Source: Nemophila menziesii
Taxonomy: Eukaryota; Streptophyta; Magnoliopsida; Boraginales; Hydrophyllaceae
NCBI GenBank assembly: GCA_029959085.1
Contig: JARWIR010000061.1
Coordinates: forward strand, 3,100,001 to 3,164,000
Length of the DNA stretch: 64,000 nucleotides
Direction: 5' to 3'
Positions 10,544 to 21,072 of the stretch are shown here, one piece after another. Both the position numbers and the translations under genes were made by a program. Each line of letters begins with the position of its first letter. Position 1 is the first letter of the stretch. The notes under the pieces were generated by a model. The model was not told where the DNA came from and did not search any database. It saw only the letters and a list, made by a program, of their open reading frames with translations.

Positions 10544-12450
10544 ATGCGAAGAAGGCTATTCAAGGATCTAGAGCCAACACCTCCAATCCTTAGTAATCCA
10601 GAATCGTTGATCAGACTTGCTAACAAGAGAAGGAGAGAACAAGAAGCCTTAGAAGTAGACGAATTAATTAACAGAATGGAGGACATTAATATTCAGAATT
10701 AACAAAACAATAACGGACAAGCTCAAATAGTGCTGAATCAAGATCCTTGGTTTACTAATGGTCCACCAGAAGTTCCATTCCGTGCTCCTGCTATAGAAGT
10801 AGGTGCTCCAGATATAAATGTTCCGAGGTTTCGTCCAGATCCGGGTATGTTAGCTAAATTCCAAAACTTTGGAAATTTTCGTGGTAGAGTGGGAGAAGAT
10901 TCTCTTAGAGCAGTACAGAAATTTAAGCAGATATGTGATTCTTATATCACACAAGGAGTTTCAAGAGAACAAATGTATTTTGCTGCGTTTAAATTTTTTG
11001 TTATTGATGGAGCGAGTGAATGGCACGATACACAAGATCCTACGAAGATAACAAACTGGGACCAATTAGAGACTGCTTTCTTTGACAGGTATTACCCAAG
11101 TAACATGAGGTTAGATGCTGAATTAGAATTGACGCATTTCCGTCAAGAATATGATGAAACTTTGGGTAAGAGCTGGACAAGATTCCAGATGTGTTTACGT
11201 TGAGTTCCCGATCATGGCTTTTCAGAACAACAACAGCTAAAAAACTTTTACAGAGGCCTTGATGGGACTTCAAGAGAAAATTGGATTTGCTATGTGGTGC
11301 GGGATTTCTTCAAGTTCAACCAGTTCATGCAAAAATCATCCTAGAAAGAACAGTAAAGAATGAAGTTGGGTGGAACACCATAAGAACCCCGGTTAAAGGA
11401 GTGAACAATGTTAATATCGAAGAAAAGTTTGCTACGCTTGAAAACAAGATTCAAACCACAATAGAGCAACAGTTGAAACAGCTTACTTTAGCTGTAAAAG
11501 TGGGATTTTCGGGTAAGAAGGTAGTTGTGCAAGCTGCACAACAGGTTTATATGTGTTCGATTTGCAGGGTAGATGATCATGATGAGGAAAGTTGTACGAA
11601 TAATCAAGAGCCTGTGATGTTTGTGTCCAATAGAGGTAACTTTAATCCAAGTGGTAATGGATATCAGCCTAACAGAAACCATCCTGGGTTTCAATACTCG
11701 AATCCTAATGGGGCAGCCAATCCTACATATGCGTATCGGCCGCGTCCCCAAGGTAACAATTTCAATCCAAGACCACAAAATAATTATCAAGGAGGACAGA
11801 ATCAGGGAAATTATGTTCGGAGACAAGCTCCTCAAGATAGTTACAATGAAACCATGAACCAAAAAGCCTTACCTTCCCAACCACAAGAAGATGTGATTAC
11901 CCTTCGGAAAACCGTAGAACAATTAATTGCCCTACATGCACAGTCAATCCAAAGGCAACAATCTGCTGAAGCACACATTCAGATGTTGGAAACTCAAGTT
12001 TTGCAAATGAATAAACAACTGAATCAACGACCACAAGGGCAACTCCCTAGCGATACTGAAAATCCAATCCAAATCGAAGACTGTAAAGCTATTACTCTCA
12101 GAAGTGGTAAGAACCTTCCTCCACCTCCTTATCCTGTTATGAAAGAGAAGGTAGTTGCTAGAAAAGAAAAAGAGGTGGTGAATGAAGATAAAGAAGTTGA
12201 AGTAGAAGAAGTGGAGAGGTCTAGTGAAATTCCAAAAAAGAAAGATGATACTATAATAAACCGTCCTCCTCCACCATTTCCATCGAGAGTTCAAAAGAAG
12301 GGTGATATGGCTAAGTATCAAAAATTCTTTAACAAGGTAAGAGGTCTTAGCATAAATATTCCGTTGCTAGAAGCTATTCGAGATGTGACCAAGTATTCTA
12401 AGTTTCTGAAAAGAGCCCTCACCAACAAACGGCCATATTGTGATAATTAG
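10544..12450 (+). pseudogene. Gag of B (broken)
   Basis: The start ATG is in MRRRLFK, as in E. The capsid-like part (RFRPDPGMLAKFQNFGNF, FVIDGASEWHDTQ, FFDRYYPSNMRL, LGKSWTRFQMC) is followed by a zinc knuckle CSICRVDDHDEESC (CX2CX4HX4C), an Asn/Pro/Gly-rich stretch, a coiled-coil-like part and a Pro/Lys-rich tail. Compared with the E copy it has a TAA at 10700, a TGA at 11201, a one-base deletion near 11275 and a TAG at 12448. The frame after the last stop continues directly into the protease ORF. Confidence 0.92.
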
Positions 12451-13344
12451 ATGATTGGTCTTCCTGAAGAATGTAGTGCCATTTGTCAAAGTAAGTTACC
12501 TCCAAAGTTAGTTGATCCCGGGAGTTTCACAATTCCGATATCGATTGAAGAAGAATGGAAAGGTAAGGCACTATGTGATTTGGGTGCAAGCATAAATCTT
12601 ATGCCCAAATCGATCTTTGATAAGCTTAATATCGAAGCAAGACCCACTTCTATGGTCTTGCAAATGGCGGATCGATCTCTTGCACATCCAGAAGGCCGAA
12701 TCGAAGATGTCCTCGTTAAGGCAGGTACGTTAATTTTTCCCGCTGATTTCGTTATACTTGATTACGACGCGGATAGGAATGTCCCCATTATTTTGGGAAG
12801 ACCATTCCTAGCCACGGGGCGTACCTTGATTGATGTAGAGAACAGAGAAATGATTATGAGAATCCAAGACGAGGAGATGAAGTTTAATGTGTTTAGACCT
12901 ATGAAGTTTCCGGATTCCAAGAAAGAATGTTTTTGTGTAGATGTAATGGAACCGGTAAGAAAAGAGCCAATTAATGTTGTGGACACTTTAGGAGTGGAGG
13001 AGAAAGAGCTACGAAAGAAACCACCAATTAAAGCTCCTCCATACCCTAAAAAACCACAACTAAATCATGCGAAGAAGAAAGAGAAAGCACGTGCCACGAA
13101 GGTTCCGAAGGAACCTAAGAAAGAAAGAAAGAAAAAGGGGTTCAAAGTAGGTGAAGAAGTAGCTATGAAGAAACCAAATCCCCCTTCAAGGGTACGTGAA
13201 TCAAAAAGTTCTTGGCTAGGACCATTCATGGTCATGAAGGTTATCTCAGATAAACTAGTGGGCATAAAAGCTAAGGGATGCAAATTTCGAGTTGCAAATA
13301 TTGACAACCTCACTCATTGCTGGGGAGGTTATGTTAATGACTAA
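12451..13344 (+). CDS. Protease joined to an integrase-tail-like module, B
   Basis: This open frame of 297 codons continues the gag frame after one TAG. It begins with the Athila-type aspartic protease ([32 protein letters not shown]). After MKFPDS the match to E stops: where E continues to reverse transcriptase, B has a short linker, a very basic Lys-rich stretch (KKEKARATKVPKEPKKERKK, NLS-like), then GEEVAMKK, SSWLGPFMVMKV and FRVANIDNL, which resemble the SH3-like integrase C-terminus. About 3 kb of pol is thus missing without loss of frame. The ATG given is only the first in-frame Met; the real product would be a gag fusion. The tail match is by eye and moderate. Confidence 0.7.
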   Translation: MIGLPEECSAICQSKLPPKLVDPGSFTIPISIEEEWKGKALCDLGASINLMPKSIFDKLNIEARPTSMVLQMADRSLAHPEGRIEDVLVKAGTLIFPADFVILDYDADRNVPIILGRPFLATGRTLIDVENREMIMRIQDEEMKFNVFRPMKFPDSKKECFCVDVMEPVRKEPINVVDTLGVEEKELRKKPPIKAPPYPKKPQLNHAKKKEKARATKVPKEPKKERKKKGFKVGEEVAMKKPNPPSRVRESKSSWLGPFMVMKVISDKLVGIKAKGCKFRVANIDNLTHCWGGYVND

Positions 13345-13358
13345 AGAATGAGGTAACC

Positions 13359-13375
13359 CGTCGAGCTTAACGACG
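13359..13375 (+). other. Post-stop hairpin of B
   Basis: CGTCG, AGCTTAA, CGACG is a perfect 5-bp stem 14 bases after the stop and is followed by TTAAACAAAAG. Confidence 0.6.
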
Positions 13376-13520
13376 TTAAACAAAAGCCATTTCTTGTATA
13401 TTATTTTAAATATTTATTTTTCGTAGTTTAATTTCGTTTGATTTTCGTTAATTTAGTGTTTATTAGTAAGAAATGAGGAAGGTTAGTTGTTTTTGATGAT
13501 TTCAGGGATAAAAAGGTCAC

Positions 13521-14036
13521 GAGTTTGGGGTCGAAAGGGCGAAAATAGAAGAAAGAATTGTGGTGTTCCAGGGGCAAACCGGGTACCCGCATTTACAAAT
13601 GCGGGTACCCAGTTTCGAAAGCTAAAAATTCTAACTTTCTGACCCAGTGTCTTGGGTCCCGCGTTTTGCTGTGTCACTACTGCGTTTTGCTGCGTTTTGA
13701 TTCGCGCCATCGACGCAAACCGGGTTCCCGCATTTACAAATGCGGGTACCCGGTTTCGGAGCTGTACTTTTCCAAATTCTCTGACCCGGCGTCTTGGGAG
13801 GTTGCGTTTTGGTGCGTCTTGGCTCGCGCCATCGACGAAAAACCGGGTACCCGCATTTGCAAATCCGGGAACCCGGTTTCGAAGGGCATTTCTCTGACCC
13901 AGCGTCTTGGGTCCAGCGTTTTGAGGTAAAAAAAATATATTGAAAAAAAAAAATTATTTTTTCGCGTCGACACAGCGACGCGAAACTGGGGCCCCGCATT
14001 TGCAAATGCGGGTACCCGGTTTCTTCTGTGACAGGT
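13521..14036 (+). repeat. Palindrome block of B (GGGTACCC type)
   Basis: After a GAGTTTGGGGT box (13521-13531) come repeated units of about 110-150 bp. Each has AAACCGGGTACCCGCATTT, often followed by its mirror half ending in GGGTACCC(A/G)GTTT, a 'ctgaccca(g/c)(c/t)gtcttggg' segment and a 'gcgccatcgacg' segment. Near-complete inverted pairs around ATTTGCAAAT occur at about 13575-13615, 13720-13760, 13840-13882 and 13985-14022. Several long open frames on both strands arise from the GC-rich repeats and are not genes. 14041-14370 is AT-rich ORF3 leader without a gene. Confidence 0.85.
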
Positions 14037-14403
14037 CAATTTTCAGCTTTTTAGCCCTAGATTTTTACCTCTTTCTTCAAACCAGCCTCCAAAAACACTC
14101 CCAAAACCCAGAATTTTCTGAAAATCATCATCTACAACCACACAATCATCAAATCCTACCCTCTTTCACCACAATAACATACACTTAATTCATCTCCTAT
14201 CCAAAGCACCATAGAATTCCCACTTTTGTTCAATTGCTCTTCATCCAAGCTTCAAATTAAATCCAATTCCCTCTTCCCCTACATCAATTAGCCTTTACCC
14301 ATCTCATATTCCACCATAATCTTCAAGTCTTAAGCCTCAAAACATCAAAGTTATAAGCCTTAGCTTCTCACTATTTGAAGTTTTGAGTTTGGGGTGGAAA
14401 GAG

Positions 14404-14820
14404 ATGCTTATCAGAACCGTTTTCATGTGTACTTATCGAAGGAATTCTCCAAGAAACATAAACACTTTTGGTACTGTTCAAGAACAAGCTATTGAGATTC
14501 CTAATTCGCGTTGCAAACACAAGACTGAAGAGGTTAAAAATTAAAGCTAATCCTAAGAAGAGAGAAGTGATTGAGGAACCTGAAAGTGAGGAAGAAAATG
14601 ATCCGATGATGAGTTGGAATCGAAAATCAAGGTGTTGGAAGAGAATCAGGATACGAGGTGCGCTATTTTGGGAAACGTTACACACAAGTTGAACTTTATT
14701 CGTTCAAAGCACAACTTACGATGTCTAGATGCGAGATAAAGTTCAGGGACGCAACACCGATAACCAGCCACGCGCTGGTTCAGATAAGTTTTCTATCCCT
14801 TCTCCTTTAGTGTAGATTAT
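14404..14820 (+). pseudogene. ORF3 remnant of B
   Basis: It starts at the ATG in GGTGGAAAGAGATG, 9 bases after the GAGTTTGGGGT box at 14385-14395, exactly as in F. In shifted frames it keeps the F-like N-terminus (QAIEIPNSR) and the C-terminal heptad-like stretch (KIKVLEENQ, ILGNVTHKLNFIR). The central domain found in F is missing. Stops and frame changes make it non-functional. Confidence 0.65.
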
Positions 14821-14840
14821 TTTATTGCTTTGAGTTTTTC

Positions 14841-14860
14841 GAGTCGTGGGGACACGACTC
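14841..14860 (+). other. GGGA-loop hairpin, B copy
   Basis: GAGTCGTGGGGACACGACTC is a perfect 8-bp stem with a GGGA tetraloop (GNRA class). A GAGTTTGGGGT box follows at 14867. Confidence 0.75.
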
Positions 14861-16222
14861 ATTTTTGAGTTTGGGGTGGGGTTCGTTGCCTCATCCCAGT
14901 TTTTTATGTGTTATATGTTTTATTTGCTTTCAATAAAATAATTTTCGGAGTTGCGTTTGACTGTAGAAGATTTTAAATGTCCCTTTAAGCATACTTTTGG
15001 TAAATCAATGATGGTAAATAGTGGACTTTAGGGATTGATATAAAACGCATTTAGAATTGCATGCAAACATAGGTAATTAATAGGAAAAATTAATGAACAA
15101 TGCAAATGAAGTAAGCTTGTACTTAAGGAATATGTTTGGTGTGTAGAACGTGAAATCCTAATTAGTAGAGAACCCACCTAGATATGAACTAAAGACAAGC
15201 TATGTACTTAGGAAAATGATAGGGGTAGTTCTTTGTTAGCCATTTGTGCCTTGTTAGCCTTCTATCCCTTGTATTAATTATTATCCGTCTTAGCCCACTT
15301 TGAGCCTTTAGCCTTTTTCTTTGTAGCCACGATATAAGCCATTATCCCTTAGATTATTAGGCATGACCATATGACCCGCACTTGAATCACAATCCTGAGA
15401 CATGTCTCGAGCTTGAGTTTGGGGTGGTGGGACCACTTATGGGAGATTTAATGGGTTGGGATCGATGTGCTTTGTATTGTAGCACAATTGCAGATGATAT
15501 ATACTTGTAACCCTTTGCCGGGAATGAAGAAAAATAAAAAAGAAAGAAAAAATGAAAAATTTCAAAAAATCATACAGTAGAAACCGGGAACCCGGTTTCG
15601 TCAAAACTGGGAACCCGGTTTGCTTCTGTACAAAAAAGAGAAAAAGAGAAAAGAAAATAAAAAGAAAAATATGAATGAATAAAACATCCGACAAAGTGGA
15701 ATTTTTCTGAAAATCATCTTGTTTATAGTGGGTAGACATGGGACGCTAAATTGTTGCGTATATGGGTGAGTGAGAACATCTTTTGAGCGTTAACTCAAGC
15801 TCGAGGACATTGTTGATGGTAAGTGAGGAGAGAGCCAAAAGCTCACTTCAAATTTACCAAATATACATCCACACCCGTCCTTAAGCCAATATTATAACCA
15901 TAAAGACCTCGTGATTCTTAAGTGCATAGTGAATTTATGATTCTGTTGATAGGGAATATACTAGGTGGAGCGTTCAAAGCGATTTAGGATTAATGACCAC
16001 CCTATAGCCATCATACAGAGATGAGTACAAGTGTAACCATCAAGCATAGCAACTTTAATTTTATGATTCAGATTATTTATGTTTGATGTTGCATTTTTAG
16101 ATGTATGTGTATATTAGTTTCTAGAGTTTGCTATATGAGATTTATCTTAAGAATTGCTTTAGGGCTTATTTGTTAGCTTCTACTTGTTTATACGCTTACT
16201 TATACCCCTTTGTTTTGTTTTA
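14861..16222 (+). other. Conserved 3' UTR of B
   Basis: No gene is seen. It contains the blocks shared by all families, GAGTTTGGGGT boxes at 14867 and 15415, 'gtaaccctttgccggg' near 15506, and a later pair of AAACCGGGAACCCGGTTTCG-type palindromes at about 15580-15622. Confidence 0.65.
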
Positions 16223-16258
16223 CTTTGTCGGGACGACAAAGGTTTGAGTTGGGGGTCT
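16223..16258 (+). promoter_or_regulatory. PPT hairpin and polypurine tract of B
   Basis: CTTTGTCGGGACGACAAAG (16223-16241) is an 8-bp stem with loop GGA. It is followed by GTTTGAGTTGGGGGTCT, which abuts the 3' LTR start TGATGTCTCC at 16259. Confidence 0.8.
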
Positions 16259-16499
16259 TGATGTCTCCTTAATTGTTCTTATTTTCAACCCTTGGGAGAC
16301 ATCATTTTTGGTGTTTATTTACTTAATTTGATAGACTTTTGGGCTAAATATGCAATAATATGATTTTCCTCTTTTATTTCTAGCCTTTTTAATTTATTAA
16401 GCCTTTGCGCGTAATATTGGTATTTTTAGTGTAGAGTTTACAGGTTTTAGATGTTAGATAGAAGTGGAATCCAAGGAGAAAGTCAAAAGATCGTGATAT
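16259..16499 (+). mobile_element. 3' LTR of B, left piece
   Basis: It matches the first 241 bp of the B 5' LTR. It ends in GATAT (16495-16499), the left target copy of element A. Confidence 0.95.
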
Positions 16500-18272
16500 T
16501 GATGTCTCCCTATTTGTTCTAATTCTTAGCCCATTGGAGACATCCTTTTAGGTGAATAAATGGCTTATTTGATAGACTTTTAGGCTTAATTGATCATATT
16601 ACACTTCCTCCCTTTGGAAATTAACTATTTGCAGAATCTGAGCTTTTGTGCGTAAATTTGACTATTTTTAATGCAAAGTTAATAGGTTTTTGAATTTCAT
16701 GAAAGACCAATCCAAGGAGGAGAAGTGAGAATAAAGTCTTAGTGTATTTTAGAGTGTTAGGAAATGATTTCTAGTCGAGTTTCTATTTTTAGAGTGCACT
16801 TTCCTATTTCGATTTCTTGATTTCTTGATTTATTCTTTTTAAGCATATGCGGTTTAATTATTTATTTAATGTGAAGCTTTAAAAGATAAATGGTAATTAC
16901 TTAGAGATCAAGTCAAGATAAAGATGAAAGAAAAGAAGATTTACATGGAAATAAGAAGATTTAGGAAAGATTTATTCAAAGGAGGAAAAGATAAAGCTGC
17001 CTTGTGAATCTGAAAATCCAGCCACGTTTTAGAGATTAAATCATAATTAAAGATTGGCAAGGATTCTGGACGAATGGTCTGCACTAATAGAAAGAGCTTT
17101 CCAAGACAAGCAGTTTCATATATTGGAACTTCTCAAACGGATAAGTATTGAAAAATATATGACCAAATCAAATCAGCAGCAAAATCTTATCTTTCCTAGA
17201 ATTTAGAGCTACGAATTTAAGAGTCTTTGACTGGTCTTCCACTCCAAGTAATTCGACCTAGGGCTTGCTAACACCTATAAATACACCCCTTAGACCTCAT
17301 TATTCAGTACCTCTCATAATTCATTCAATATATACATCCTTAGAGAGAGCGTCAAGAGGCGGAAGCAAGAGCAGAAGCTGGAGAATCCTTTTCCTCCAAC
17401 AACAGTTCAAGCCAATTCCTCTATCTAGGTTCTTATTTTATTTAAGTTATTAGGAACATGTATATTTTTAATTTCTTTATTGTTTTTACTTTCAATATGA
17501 GCTAAACCTTAATTACTTGAGAATCGTAATGAGATGAACCCTAATTTGTTTAATTCATGTATTTCAATTTGGGATTAGTTTCTAGTTTAATTTGAATTAG
17601 GTATTTCATATTGTTTCTTATTTTATATTAATTTCACTATCAATGAATTAGCTAATCGGAGATAGGTCATAGTAATTAAGCTATTCACTTTGGTGGGGAA
17701 GTGATCGCCTTGACGGGGGGTTTAATTACTGAACTAGATAATAAACGTAAGGTAGAAATTATTGATCCTGGCGGACTTAGTTAACCTTATAGCCAATTGG
17801 GTAAAATAGTATTCATTCGAAGGTGGATTATAATCGCCCTGACGGGGTTTGTAACATCTGAGAATAGCTCCTAGGTCCACCCTGACGGGGGCTAGGAGAT
17901 TAAAGAGTCCCGACTAATATAGAAATATCATTTCTTCCCTTAAATAAAGCATTAATTAGGTAAGTTTAGGTGATTCCCTAGCAAGACTCAAGTATAGTTC
18001 ATATCTGCGTCTTAGTCCTTTAGTATTTATTTTCAGTAATTTATGTTCTTGCATTCTTAGGATTAATATAAAAAACCAAACAAATATATTTTATCTTTTA
18101 CTTTTCTGTATTTGCAATTATTACTACTTATCTGTTGAACACTTGGGTTATACCAGTCCAATCCCTGAGAACGAATCCGACTTGTCGGAGTATTACTTGG
18201 ACAACCGTACACTTGCGGTATTGTGGTTCCTTTATTTTCGTACTTAATTTAATAACACACCAGGACCCACCA
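16500..18272 (+). mobile_element. 5' LTR of A
   Basis: TGATGTCTCCC to ACCCACCA, 1773 bp. A long R/U5 contains four spaced motifs of the form (C/T)C(C/T)TG(A/G)CGG near 17707, 17768, 17837 and 17879. The 3' end has the ACAACCG ... CGGTATTGT arm pair. Confidence 0.95.
17276..17283 (+). promoter_or_regulatory. TATA box of A LTR
   Basis: TATAAATA in ACACCTATAAATACACCCC; the same site is in the 3' LTR near 23246. Confidence 0.65.
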
Positions 18273-18278
18273 AGTTTT

Positions 18279-18296
18279 TGGCGCCGCTGCCGGGGA
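18279..18296 (+). promoter_or_regulatory. Primer binding site of A
   Basis: TGGCGCCGCTGCCGGGGA, six bases after the LTR, is identical to the D site. A 'gcgtgtgacc(c/a)cggtgttt' leader follows, shared with B and E. Confidence 0.9.
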
Positions 18297-18441
18297 TTGC
18301 AGCGTGTGACCCCGGTGTTTAATTTTTAAGTAGTTTTAATTGTTTATTTATTTTTATTTTTCAGTTTTACGCTTGTCTTTTGTTTTTGTTTTCTTTTACA
18401 GGTTCTTTATTTAGGTAATGATCAAGAGATTTTATTGAAAG

Positions 18442-19833
18442 ATGTATAGAGGACATTACCCAGATCCCGATCCATATGACTATTGGGAAAACTCTTCGCG
18501 ACAACAACAATGGGGTAGTAACTTCTACCAACAACCTTATCAACACCCGCAAGAGCAAGGTTGGAACAACCAATGGATCGGGAATAATCAACAACAATTG
18601 TCGTATCACTATCATCAAGAACAACCATCTTATCACTATCAACCCGATCAAAGATGGAACATTCAACAACTTCCACAAATAACTCTGGCCGATTTGAATG
18701 AAACACTTGCTAAATACATTCGCAACAGCGAGGAAAACAGTGCAAAAATAGAACGAAAGTTAAATTAAATGGGTTCCAGATATAATTCTCATGACTTTGC
18801 CGAGAGCAAAATCAAGTCTTATGAAGACCCCACATTCGAATGCCGTGACGAAGAGAAAATCATGGGAAGAGATCAAGAGCAAAAGGCAAGAGACGAGGAA
18901 AGCAATGCTAGACTTGAAAGAATAAATCAAATGCTAGATGATCTGGCTTCCCAACTCACCAAAAGCAGTAGCAAATCTTATGAACCGGAAGAAGTAGTGG
19001 AGGATGAAGCGTTGGAAGAAAATGATAGTGATAGTGATATAACCACCGTGCCGATTATAAATGGAGACCACCATGTGGTTGAGAATCTTGTTAGCATGGT
19101 AGAAGAAGGAGTAGCAACGCAATTCCTAGAAGTCAACACAGAATATGCTATTCCTATGGTGTATGCGCATGATCAAGATTTAGAACGCAAACAAGAAGAG
19201 GTGGTGATCGAAGTTATAGAAATTACAAAGCAAAAATATGATGAGGTAATAGTAGAAGATTGGGTTGACAGCGAAGACGAATCTGAAGTGGTTGGAGAAT
19301 CAATTGAAGAATTCAAGGTTCATGCTAAAACAGAAGTTGAATCTCCACCACAAAAAGTTCACCAATTAACATCTCTACCCCGAATCATAAAAGAGATTAG
19401 AGCTGAAAAATTCGAATCACCTCTACCGCCACCACAAAGTTCAGACATGTGCTATACAAGCAATGTGCCACACCGCGAGAGTAAAGCGGCAAGGAGGAGC
19501 ACCTACCCACCACATTTTAAAGAGGAATGTGAGATTGAAACAAGGAATAAACGTGAGCTTATACCGTGGAAAACGGTCATCTACTATTGTGTGGGGGAAA
19601 ATGAGTTTCGTCGTGAAAATAAAAAGGCGAAACGAAGTACTTACCCACCCCCTTTCAAAGATCGATTAAATAACATTCGAGGTGGGAGAGTTCTTAAGCT
19701 TACATGCCAAGGAAGAGGCGGATTTAAGCGGAGGAGAACCGCAAGGGCCTCAATACCATCTTCGTGGAAGGTAATGCGTCGAATTAAAGACGTAATAAAC
19801 AAAAGTGCTTCTTGGGAGATAACCCATGTTTAA
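18442..19833 (+). CDS. Element A ORF of unknown function (one in-frame stop)
   Basis: Codons 1-108 and 110-463 share one frame separated by a single TAA at 18766-18768; an ATG follows at once. The first part is rich in Gln, Asn, Tyr and Trp (YQQPYQHPQEQGWNNQW), then helical (LADLNETLAKYI, NSAKIERKLN). After the stop comes a charged, coiled-coil-like stretch (ARLERINQMLDDLASQL), an acidic region (DEALEENDSDSD), a twice-repeated motif RSTYPP(H/P)FK and a basic tail (GGFKRRRTAR). I see no capsid core, zinc knuckle or enzyme motif. It resembles only the Q/N-rich and coiled-coil C-terminal half of Athila gag, so it may be a reduced gag. The reading frame runs past the place where the other families have their post-stop hairpin. 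Confidence 0.7.
19777..19792 (+). other. Post-stop hairpin counterpart of A, inside the ORF
   Basis: CGTC, GAATTAAA, GACG, followed by TAATAAACAAAAG, aligns with the post-stop hairpin of B but is translated in A. Confidence 0.45.
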
Positions 19834-19942
19834 TTTGCTTTATGTTTTTTTATTCCTAGTGTATAATTCTAAGTTAGTGTCAAGTCTTAGTGTCTATTTT
19901 TAAAAGATATGAGAAAGGTAGTGTGTTATTGGTGCAGGAATT

Positions 19943-20312
19943 GAGTTTGGGGTGCTAGGAAACGAAAACAGGAGCACATGGAAAAATTCGGTTCAGGTCC
20001 GGTATACCGCCCCAGAACCCCGGTATACCGCAGAAAGAAAACCCGTGCCACGGGTCATTAACGCGGGTTTTATGCAGAGGTGAAAAAAAAATTTGTCGAT
20101 GCGCAATCCGGTATACCGCACGATATGTCCGGTATACCGCAGGAGGAAAAAACCCGTACCACGGGTTAGGTACCGCGGGTTTTTGGACGGAGAGAAATTG
20201 AACAGTGGAAAAAGCCCGTGCCACTGGGTATATACCGCGGGGTCTTTGCAGAGACGAAAAAATGAAGACCTGCTGGGTCCGGTATACCGCAAAATCCCTC
20301 CGGTATACCGCG
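19943..20312 (+). repeat. Palindrome block of A (GGTATACC type)
   Basis: After a GAGTTTGGGGT box (19943-19953), seven CGGTATACCGC-like motifs occur between 19998 and 20312, alternating with 'acccgtgccacggg' hairpin-like pieces. The position equals the GGGTACCC block of B, but the repeated word is different. Open frames on both strands here are not genes. Confidence 0.85.
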
Positions 20313-20713
20313 GTCATGTCGGTTTTGAAGAGTTTGTGCCTTATAAACTTCTTACTTCATCAAGAAGTAACCCTAGCCTCTTCAAAAACGAATTTTCCAG
20401 ATCCTAACCCTTATATACCTGCACAAAGACCACTAGAACACCAAAGAACATCAAATCCTTCCTCCTATTTCATTCTAAACACATATCTAACACCACAATC
20501 CTTCAAGAAAATCAAGAAATCTTCTCCTTCAACCTTAAACCTCTTCATCAAAGATTCAATCCTATTCATTAAACCTTCCCCAAGCTGTTACATATTCATT
20601 ACCCATCTCATATGACTCCATAATACTTCATTACAAATCCTTAAAACATCAAATTTCAAAAACTCCTCTCTAGTTTTTGATTATTTGAAGTTTTGAGTTT
20701 GGGGTCCATTGAG

Positions 20714-20995
20714 ATGTCAAAGATTGGGAGGTCAAGAATACCATGAAGAGAAAAGAGAAGTTGGAGAAGCTTGTATTACTTTTGGGTGTTGAAAGATGTA
20801 GTTGGAAGAATGGAAACTTTGGAGGATAATCATGAAGAGGTGATTGACAACCATAGGAAAAAGTCACAAAAGAGTTGGAGCTTATGCAAATCATATTACG
20901 TGGAGTGAGCAATGTTCAACATGCCACCTACGCAACACAAGGAGCTCAACCTACACGCAACCATGGAAACCATCTTCGTGCTGGTTCAGATACGT
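20714..20995 (+). pseudogene. ORF3 remnant of A
   Basis: An ATG follows GAGTTTGGGGT (20695-20705) by 8 bases. Only short pieces remain, including a heptad-like RMETLEDNHEEV that fits the C-terminal coiled coil of F ORF3, with several stops and frame changes. 20313-20713 is AT-rich leader without a gene. Confidence 0.4.
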
Positions 20996-21052
20996 TTTCC
21001 TATCCCTTTCTTATTTGTTTTATTTGTTTATTTGCTTTATTGAGTCTTTTTC

Positions 21053-21072
21053 GAGTCGTGGGGACACGACTC
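21053..21072 (+). other. GGGA-loop hairpin, A copy
   Basis: GAGTCGTGGGGACACGACTC, identical to the B copy, is followed by ATTTTT and a GAGTTTGGGGT box at 21079. Confidence 0.75.

Noticed and set aside
13483..14188. Several long open frames on both strands
   Set aside because: They arise from the GC-rich palindromic repeats, overlap each other on both strands and have no family match.
17265..17453. Short frame present in both LTRs of A
   Set aside because: It begins at the TATA box region and is repeated because LTRs are duplicated; not kept in the LTR at 1-1736.
19998..20312. CRISPR-like spaced palindromic repeats
   Set aside because: Plant retrotransposon context, irregular spacing, repeats of 12 bp with related spacers; not a CRISPR array.
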